The notes under the pieces were generated by a model. That model saw nothing but the letters and a program-made list of their open reading frames with translations. It was not told the origin of the DNA and searched no databases. Positions 7,916 through 13,557 of a DNA stretch of 14,963 nucleotides are shown here, piece after piece. Location: NCBI GenBank assembly GCA_031278405.1, contig JAITKL010000061.1, positions 1 through 14,963 of the forward strand. Reading direction: 5' to 3'. This DNA is from Endomicrobium sp. GTDB taxonomy: Bacteria; Elusimicrobiota; Endomicrobiia; Endomicrobiales; Endomicrobiaceae. A program made the translations under genes and the position numbers. The first letter of the stretch is position 1. Each line of letters starts with the position of its first letter.

Positions 7916-8380
7916 ATGGAAAATATAAAAAAACTTGCGTTTGGCACTGATCATGCTGCGTCAGAAATAAGAGAGACAGTAAAAAAATATTTGCATGATA
8001 GATATGAAGTTGAAGATTTTGGTTTTTGTGGGCAAGGTAGCTGCGATTATCCTGACTTTGCTGTACAAGTTGCAGAAGCTGTTGCTAATAAAAAAGCAGA
8101 CAAGGGAATTCTTATATGTGGTACTGGAATAGGCATGTCTGTTGCAGCAAATAAAGTGAAGGGCATAATAGCTGCTGTTTGTTGGGACGAAGATACTACA
8201 AGGCTTGCTTCTCAACACAATTGTGCTAACGTTTTGTGTTTAGGTTCCAGAACAGCGACTCTTAGCGAGATTTGCCGCAGAATAAAAATTTTCTTGAATA
8301 CGCCTTTTGAAGAGAGACATCAAAAAAGAATATGGAAAATAAAAGAAATTGAAAAACAACAATATAGTAATGAAAGTTGA
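7916..8380 (+). CDS. rpiB: ribose-5-phosphate isomerase B
   Basis: Interconverts ribose 5-phosphate and ribulose 5-phosphate. The RpiB/LacAB fold is indicated by FGTDHAASEIRE near the N-terminus (usual form GsDHAGfelK), DYPDFA (44-49), the anion-hole and catalytic Cys segment ICGTGIGMSVAANK (Cys68), and SQHNCANVLCLGSRT (99-113). An active-site Cys in CGTGIG favours RpiB over the galactose-6-phosphate isomerase subunits. I chose the ATG at 7916 (154 residues), preceded by TTGAGA about seven bases upstream; a TTG at 7904 would add only four residues. It lies 18 bases after tpiA. RpiB enzymes can also act on allose 6-phosphate, but the transketolase and phosphopentomutase neighbours point to ribose 5-phosphate. 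Confidence 0.94.
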   Translation: MENIKKLAFGTDHAASEIRETVKKYLHDRYEVEDFGFCGQGSCDYPDFAVQVAEAVANKKADKGILICGTGIGMSVAANKVKGIIAAVCWDEDTTRLASQHNCANVLCLGSRTATLSEICRRIKIFLNTPFEERHQKRIWKIKEIEKQQYSNES

Positions 8381-8435
8381 GATGAAAATTCTGCCATAAG
8401 CGGAAATTGTTAAGTCTGTGTCTAAATAAAACCAA

Positions 8436-8463
8436 TTGACTATTGCCTAAAGAAAAATAAATC
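8436..8463 (+). promoter_or_regulatory. weak promoter candidate upstream of the transketolase genes
   Basis: The 120 bases between rpiB and the transketolase N-terminal gene form the widest gap in the carbohydrate block apart from the one before punA. TTGACT at 8436-8441 (5 of 6 to -35 consensus) is followed after 16 bases by TAAATC (8458-8463), a poor -10 match. This might allow separate expression of the transketolase and deoB genes. The evidence is thin; no terminator hairpin is visible in the gap. Confidence 0.22.
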
Positions 8464-8500
8464 AACAAACAGCAAAAATAACGTTATGGGAGTTTTTACG

Positions 8501-9325
8501 ATGGAGATTTCAGGCTTAAAGATAGTATCAGCAAATGTCAGGAAAGATATTATTAAAATGCTAGAATTTGCAGGTTCAGGACATCCCGGAGGAAGTTTAT
8601 CTGCGGTTGAGCTTGTAGTAGGCTTGTATTTTAATCATATGAGATTTAACCCCAAAAATACAAAAGACTTAAGCAGAGATTATTTTGTGTTGTCTAAGGG
8701 GCATGTTTGTCCTGTTCTTTATTCGGTTTTAGCTCAGCTTGAATGCTTTAGTTCTGACGAGTTATGCACATTAAGAAAAGCAGGCAGTAGGCTTCAAGGA
8801 CATCCTGCAAAAGATAAAGAACTTCCCGGCATAGAAGTATCTACGGGTTCGTTGGGGTATGGTCTATCAATAGGTGCTGGAATAGCTGTGGGTATGAAAC
8901 AAGCTAAAAAGGACAATAAAGTTTATGTTTTAATGGGTGACGGCGAGCAACAAGAAGGAAGTGTTTGGGAAGCGGTAATGGCTGCACCGCAATTTAAGCT
9001 TGATAATCTTTGCGCTATAGTTGATAATAATGGCTTACAAATAGATGGCACTACAAAAAACATTATGAATGTTGAGCCATTGTCTGACAAATATAGATCT
9101 TTCGGATGGAATGTTTTAGAAATAGACGGACACAATCTTTCCGAAGTGGATAAAGCGTACTTGCAGTTTAAAGAAACTAAAGGCAAACCTACGGCAATAA
9201 TAGCTAAAACTGTCAAAGGAAAAGGTGTTTCTTATATGGAAAATCTTGCAGAATGGCACGGTAAGATTCCGTCAAAAGAATTAGTTCAGAAAGCTTTAGA
9301 AGAAATTGACGCTTCAATGAAATAA
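8501..9325 (+). CDS. tktN: transketolase, N-terminal (thiamine diphosphate pyrophosphate-binding) subunit
   Basis: First half of a two-gene transketolase, which moves two-carbon ketol units between pentose, triose, tetrose and hexose phosphates. At 274 residues it carries the PP domain: SGHPGGSLS (26-34, His28), SKGHVCPVLY (65-74), TGSLGYGLSIGAGIA (115-129), and the thiamine diphosphate/Mg motif GDGEQQEGSVWEA (146-158) closing with DNN at 175-177. I set the start at ATG 8501 because GGGAG lies eight bases upstream, a layout like that before tpiA; an in-frame ATG at 8486 would add five residues. The partner half follows after 38 bases. Split transketolases are common in archaea, Firmicutes and other anaerobes, so the split is normal and not a broken gene. 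A deoxyxylulose-phosphate synthase is unlikely because that is a single long protein. Confidence 0.95.
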   Translation: MEISGLKIVSANVRKDIIKMLEFAGSGHPGGSLSAVELVVGLYFNHMRFNPKNTKDLSRDYFVLSKGHVCPVLYSVLAQLECFSSDELCTLRKAGSRLQGHPAKDKELPGIEVSTGSLGYGLSIGAGIAVGMKQAKKDNKVYVLMGDGEQQEGSVWEAVMAAPQFKLDNLCAIVDNNGLQIDGTTKNIMNVEPLSDKYRSFGWNVLEIDGHNLSEVDKAYLQFKETKGKPTAIIAKTVKGKGVSYMENLAEWHGKIPSKELVQKALEEIDASMK

Positions 9326-9363
9326 TATATTTATAAACTCTATGGTTTATACGGGAGATAGTT

Positions 9364-10314
9364 ATGATAGAAGTTTTTGGGAAAAAAGCTACAAGATTTG
9401 GTTTTGGAGAAGGTCTTGTTGAGCTTGGAAAAGAAAATCCTAAGATTTTTGTTTTAGGCGCTGATACATCCTCTTCTGTTGCAATAAATACTTTTAGAGA
9501 TATGTTTCCAGACCGATTTCTTAATGTAGGCATAGCTGAAACCAACTTGCTTGGCATGGCTGCAGGGCTTGCCATAGCCGGATTTATTCCGTTTGTGGCT
9601 ACGTACGGAGTTTTTGTTGCTGGCAGACCTTGGGAGCAAATAAGAACTACTATTTGTTATTCCAATTTAAATGTTAAAATCGGCGGGTCGCATTCAGGTC
9701 TTATGGTTGGTCCAGATGGAGCGACTCATCAGGCTTTGGAAGAAATTGCTATTATGAGATGTCTACCTAGAATGAAAGTTATAGTTCCGTGCGATGTTGT
9801 AGAAACAAAAAAAGCTGTTATAGCAAGTGCTTATGCAAATGGACCTGTTTATATAAGGTATGGTAGACAAAACACTCCTATATTTACAAATGACGACTCT
9901 CCCTTTGAGATAGGAAAGGCTAATATTTTAAGAGAAGGAAACGATGTTGCAATTATGGCTTGCGGAACAATGGTTTATGAAGCTTTAATGGCTGCTGAAC
10001 TTTTGGAGAAAAAAGGAATTGAAGCGAGAGTGGTAAATGCTCATACAATAAAGCCCATAGATGAAAAAGCAATTATTTCCGCGGCTAAAGAATGCGGAGC
10101 CATAGTAACTGCCGAGGAACATCAAATTTACGGTGGGTTTGGTTCTGCTGTCGCAGAACTATTAGTTAAAAATTGCCCTGTTCCTGTAGAAATGGTGGCG
10201 GTAAACGATACTTTTGGCGAATCGGGCGATCCTATGGATTTAATGACTAAATACGGTTTGAGAGACGTTAATATAGTAAAAGCGGTTCAAAAGGTTTTAA
10301 AAAATAACTTGTAG
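9364..10314 (+). CDS. tktC: transketolase, C-terminal (pyrimidine-binding) subunit
   Basis: Second half of the split transketolase, 316 residues, containing the Pyr domain and the C-terminal domain. The catalytic glutamate that activates the thiamine ring is Glu59 in VGIAETNLLGMAAGLA, followed by FVATYGVF. The phosphate- and substrate-contacting loop is GSHSGLMVGPDGATHQALEE (108-127). IRYGRQNTP, and the C-terminal domain segments IMACGTMVYEALMAAELL and VTAEEHQIYGGFGSAVAELL, are typical. GGGAG is positioned a few bases before the ATG. It pairs with the preceding gene to give an alpha2-beta2 enzyme. The full set of motifs indicates an active protein. Confidence 0.95.
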   Translation: MIEVFGKKATRFGFGEGLVELGKENPKIFVLGADTSSSVAINTFRDMFPDRFLNVGIAETNLLGMAAGLAIAGFIPFVATYGVFVAGRPWEQIRTTICYSNLNVKIGGSHSGLMVGPDGATHQALEEIAIMRCLPRMKVIVPCDVVETKKAVIASAYANGPVYIRYGRQNTPIFTNDDSPFEIGKANILREGNDVAIMACGTMVYEALMAAELLEKKGIEARVVNAHTIKPIDEKAIISAAKECGAIVTAEEHQIYGGFGSAVAELLVKNCPVPVEMVAVNDTFGESGDPMDLMTKYGLRDVNIVKAVQKVLKNNL

Positions 10315-10340
10315 TTTTTGTCGTATTTGCGGGAATAAGT

Positions 10341-11534
10341 ATGACAAAACGAATTATTTTAATCGTATTGGATAGTGTTGGCGTCGGTGAGCTTCCCGAT
10401 GCTGCCGCGTATAACGACAAGGGCGCCAATACCCTTGGGCATATCTTTAATGCTTTGGGAAATTCTTTTTTTCTTCCAAATCTTGCAAGTCTTGGTCTAT
10501 ACAAAATCATAAATACTAAAAATCCCCTACCTGAAGTTGAAGTCATTGGCTGTTATGGCAAAATGATGACAAAGTCTCCTGCTAAAGACACTACTGCAGG
10601 TCATTGGGAAATGTCTGGTATAATTCTAAAAAAACCTTTTCCTGTCTATCCTCATGGATTTTCGAAAGAAATAATAGATAATTTTGAGAAATTTATAGGA
10701 ACTAAAGTTTTGGGTAACTACGTCATTTCTGGAACTGAAATAATAAAACGGCTAGGCGCACAGCATCAGAAAACTGGATACCCAATAGTTTATACTTCTG
10801 CCGATTCTGTTTTCCAAATAGCTACTCATGAGGAATCTTTTGGATTGAACAGGTTGTATGAAATATGTCAAATTGCTAGAGATTTGATGCAAGGCGATAA
10901 TGCTGTTGGAAGAATTATCGCAAGACCTTTTGCGGGAACCGAAGGAAATTATACAAGAACTACAAACAGACATGATTATTCTTTAACTCCGCCTGAAACT
11001 ACGATTTTAGACAAAATAGAAAACTCAAAAGGAGAAGTCGTCGGTGTTGGGAAAATTGAAGATATTTTTAATGGCAGAGGAATAACAAAAGCTATTCATA
11101 CCAAAGGAAACCTAAACGGTATGGATACTACGCTTAACGAAATAAATCAATCTAGCAAAGCACAACAAACGTTAATTTTTACAAATCTTGTTGATTTTGA
11201 TATGCTTTGGGGTCATAGGCGCGATATTGAAGCTTATGCAAATGCTTTGAAAGATTTTGACGTTTTTTTGCCAAATTTTATCAAAGCATTAAAAGACGAC
11301 GATATACTTATCATCACAGCGGATCATGGCTGCGATCCAACTTACAAATTTCATACTGACCATACGAGAGAATATGTTCCTTTGCTCGTATATGGAAAAA
11401 AGTTAAAGAGAAATGTTGATTTGGGAGTAAGAAAAACTTTATCAGATATTTCTCAAACGGTTGCCGATGTTTTTGGTATTCCAAAAATGAAAAATGGCGA
11501 TAGCTTTAAATGTTCAATTTCTAACGAAAGATAA
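10341..11534 (+). CDS. deoB: phosphopentomutase
   Basis: Interconverts ribose 1-phosphate and ribose 5-phosphate (and the 2-deoxy forms), linking nucleoside phosphorolysis to pentose metabolism. It belongs to the alkaline phosphatase superfamily. Metal ligands and the phosphorylated threonine are visible: Asp11 in VLDSVGVGELPDA, Thr84/Thr85 in KDTTAGHWEMSG, Asp287 and His292 in NLVDFDMLWGHRRD, Asp328-His329 in ITADHGCDPTY, and His341 in FHTDHTREYVPLLVYGK. The length, 397, is standard for the family. GGGA sits before the ATG, 26 bases after the transketolase gene. Together with punA downstream it forms a deo-like purine nucleoside route. No missing residue or frameshift was seen. Confidence 0.97.
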   Translation: MTKRIILIVLDSVGVGELPDAAAYNDKGANTLGHIFNALGNSFFLPNLASLGLYKIINTKNPLPEVEVIGCYGKMMTKSPAKDTTAGHWEMSGIILKKPFPVYPHGFSKEIIDNFEKFIGTKVLGNYVISGTEIIKRLGAQHQKTGYPIVYTSADSVFQIATHEESFGLNRLYEICQIARDLMQGDNAVGRIIARPFAGTEGNYTRTTNRHDYSLTPPETTILDKIENSKGEVVGVGKIEDIFNGRGITKAIHTKGNLNGMDTTLNEINQSSKAQQTLIFTNLVDFDMLWGHRRDIEAYANALKDFDVFLPNFIKALKDDDILIITADHGCDPTYKFHTDHTREYVPLLVYGKKLKRNVDLGVRKTLSDISQTVADVFGIPKMKNGDSFKCSISNER

Positions 11535-11842
11535 TAGAAATTATGTACAAATTATATATTGAGGTATAATTAAATGCGATTGAAACGCATCCTGAAAAAT
11601 TGGAACGACTCAAAAATCTCATGTAACGCAATCGCAAGAATAGCTTAGCATACCATGGTCAGATTTATGCAGGCATGTATATATTGTTATGATGATAAAT
11701 GGAACTATCCATGTTACAAGAAACAAATACGCCTTTTTAAAAAATAAATGTCAACGTCGAGTTGCTAAAACTTATCATCTCAATAAGATCAAGCTTAAGT
11801 TTTTCTACTATAGAATTTTTAATCATGGAAAAAGGACATAAA
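11535..11842 (+). other. 308-base intergenic stretch without a recognised gene
   Basis: This is the longest gap without a recognised gene or pseudogene. It contains a perfect TATAAT at 11565-11570, with only a poor -35 (TTATGT, 11541-11546) 18 bases upstream, which could serve punA. An inverted repeat, GCGATTG (11576-11582) and CAATCGC (11629-11635), could pair around a 46-base loop; no T-run follows, so it is not a standard terminator. All three forward frames are interrupted, giving fragments such as ETHPEKLERLKNLM and SLAYHGQIYAGMYILL. One basic 50-codon frame (11689-11841) ends just before punA but has no ribosome site. The stretch may be a decayed gene, a leader with structure, or plain spacer; I do not recognise a family. 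Confidence 0.5.
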
Positions 11843-12685
11843 TTGAAATTAAATATACTCAAAAGAATTCAAGAGACGAGAAAAGCAATTCTTTCTGAAA
11901 AAAATTTTAACCCCGTAATAGCTGTTATTGCAGGATCAGGGCTTGGAGAAATTTCTTTACAGTTTGATATACACAAAGTAATTAAATATTCCAAAATTCC
12001 GTATTTCCCCAAAGTAACAGCTCCAGGACATACTGGCGAGCTGTTGTTATGTTCTTACAGAGGGGTTGATCTGTTGATTTTTAACGGGCGTTTTCATTAT
12101 TATGAGGGGCATTCTCCTCAAGATGTGGTTTATTATGTAAGAGTTATGAAATTTTTGGGAATTAAAACGCTTGTGCTTACGGCAGCCGTAGGCGCTTTAA
12201 AGAAAAAATATAGCGTAGGAGATATTGTTGTTCTGAAAGATCATATAGATTTTACTGGAAACAGCCCTTTAATAGGTTCTAATTTTGACGAGCTTGGCGA
12301 CCGTTTTCCTAATATGGAAAATGTATATGATTATGTCTTAAGAAAGAAAGCTTTGAATATAGCAAAAAAATTCAACATAAAAGCAAAAGACGGTGTTTAT
12401 TTTGGCGTTTCTGGACCTGCTTACGAAACACCTGCTTCAGTAAAAGCTTACAGAATGCTTGGTGGTGACATTGTAGGCATGTCTGTCGTGTATGAAGCTG
12501 TTGCAGCCGCTCACATGAAATTTAAGATTTTGGGGCTTGCTTATGTTTCAAACATGGCGTCGGGGATAAACGACAAGCCATTAAGTCATGAAGAAGTTCT
12601 TGCAAAAGGATGTATAGTAAGCGAAGGTTTGGCAAAAATAATCAAACATATGATTCCTTTTATTGTAGATAAAGTAGCTTTGTAG
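11843..12685 (+). CDS. punA: purine nucleoside phosphorylase, class I (trimeric type)
   Basis: Splits purine (deoxy)nucleosides with phosphate into base and (deoxy)ribose 1-phosphate, the substrate of DeoB. Family landmarks seen are the phosphate-binding IAGSGLGE, TAPGHTGELLL, the phosphate-site His in NGRFHYYEGHS, VLTAAVGALKKKYSVGDIVVLKDHIDFTGNSPL, the base-site Glu in VSGPAYETPAS, GMSVVYEAVAAAHM, the base-contacting Asn in VSNMASGI, and the sugar-site His in LSHEEVL. The Asn, together with the Glu, fits 6-oxopurine (guanosine/inosine) preference known for trimeric enzymes. I set the start at TTG 11843 because AAAGGA lies six bases upstream and the protein then has 280 residues. ATG 11825 adds six residues but lacks a ribosome site, and TTG 11762 would give an atypically long N-terminus. 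VLTAAVGAL in place of the common VLTNAAGGL is a mild deviation. The stop is immediately followed by the decayed pyrimidine phosphorylase. Confidence 0.93.
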   Translation: MKLNILKRIQETRKAILSEKNFNPVIAVIAGSGLGEISLQFDIHKVIKYSKIPYFPKVTAPGHTGELLLCSYRGVDLLIFNGRFHYYEGHSPQDVVYYVRVMKFLGIKTLVLTAAVGALKKKYSVGDIVVLKDHIDFTGNSPLIGSNFDELGDRFPNMENVYDYVLRKKALNIAKKFNIKAKDGVYFGVSGPAYETPASVKAYRMLGGDIVGMSVVYEAVAAAHMKFKILGLAYVSNMASGINDKPLSHEEVLAKGCIVSEGLAKIIKHMIPFIVDKVAL

Positions 12686-13493
12686 ATGAGGATATATGGA
12701 TATTATCTTAAAAAAAGAAATAATCAAAAACTCTCAAAAGAAGAGATAGGCTTTTTAATTTTTAGATATAACAACGGTGATATACCCGACTATTAAATGT
12801 CTGCTTTTTTTGATATTTTGATATCTATATCTGTATTTTTAAACGGTATGGACAATGACGAAACTTTTCTTTTGACAGATGTCATATGTCATGATTAAGT
12901 CTGGAGATAAAATTGGATTTGTATTTCCTTTGATATACCTGTTGCCGATAAACACATTTTATTTGAACTTTCTGTGTATCTTAGCGCTTTTGTAATTTTA
13001 AATTCAAAAAAAAGCATCTACGATTGAAGAAGCAGAAAATGCGGTGCAAAAACAAATTAATAACGGAAAAACTTTAAAAAGTTAAAAAAGTATTAGACTG
13101 CAGGGTGTCGAAGTGAGCGTTATAGACACTTCAGATATTATCTTACAAAGCTAAATACTCCAGAAATAAAAGCTGCAAATTTGGGATATTTTCATATATA
13201 TATATTGATATAAGAGCCGTGGGAGCAGCAGAAATGTTGACAGGGGCGGGAAGAGATAGAAAAGAAGACAAAGTGGACTATTCTGCGGTATTGTTTTTCA
13301 TAAAAATTAAATGATTATATTAAAAAAGGCGAAGTTATAGCCTGAGCTTGCGTACAACTCGTCTATGCATATAGATGAAGATGAAGCAGAAATGGTTTTA
13401 TCAGACGCTTACATTGTATCTAAATTATAGAGGATAAAAAATATAGAAATGGCAGGAAAAGTTTATGACAAGAGAATTATTGCGTTATTATGA
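12686..13493 (+). pseudogene. pdp: pyrimidine-nucleoside (thymidine) phosphorylase, degraded
   Basis: Remains of a phosphorylase for thymidine/uridine. The ATG directly abuts the punA stop. It reads MRIYGYYLKKRNNQKLSKEE...NGDIPDY, then TAA at 12794-12796 where the family has Gln (CAA), then MSAFF...LNGMDNDETFLLTD. FDIPVADKH (12929-12955) follows after two frame changes. The family's next residues (STGG...) and the whole centre are absent: the reading jumps to a late segment, LFELSVYLSAFV. A frameshift in an A8 run (13006-13013) gives ASTIEEAENAVQKQINNGK, a TAA at 13083, then LQGVEVSVIDTSD. A further shift is followed by TPEIKAANLGYFHIYI, another in an AT repeat (13194-13205), and then DIRAVGAAEMLTGAGRDRKE. 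DYIKKGEVIA and EDEAEMVLSDAYIVS lie in still other frames. At 808 bases it lacks roughly 500 of the usual 1300. The 3' limit is uncertain (13430 or 13493). No functional product is possible. Confidence 0.9.
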
Positions 13494-13540
13494 TTTTATT
13501 TGAAATATTGCGCAGTCTATTTCATTTGTTTATTCTGTCT

Positions 13541-13557
13541 AAGGAATTTTTACAATG
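13541..13557 (+). promoter_or_regulatory. ribosome binding site fixing the recJ start
   Basis: AAGGA at 13541-13545 is followed after nine bases by ATG at 13555-13557. It sits downstream of the pseudogene debris and marks where intact coding resumes. A second in-frame ATG (codon 4) lies further away and is less well placed. Confidence 0.7.

Noticed and set aside
8501..10314. Transketolase split as a broken gene
   Set aside because: Each half has its own ribosome site and start, complete domain motifs, and lengths typical of the naturally two-gene form.
13431..13554. Separate small gene between the pseudogene and recJ (fragment MAGKVYDKRIIALL)
   Set aside because: It is only a short frame with no ribosome site and may be the last residues of the decayed phosphorylase; no independent family is recognisable.
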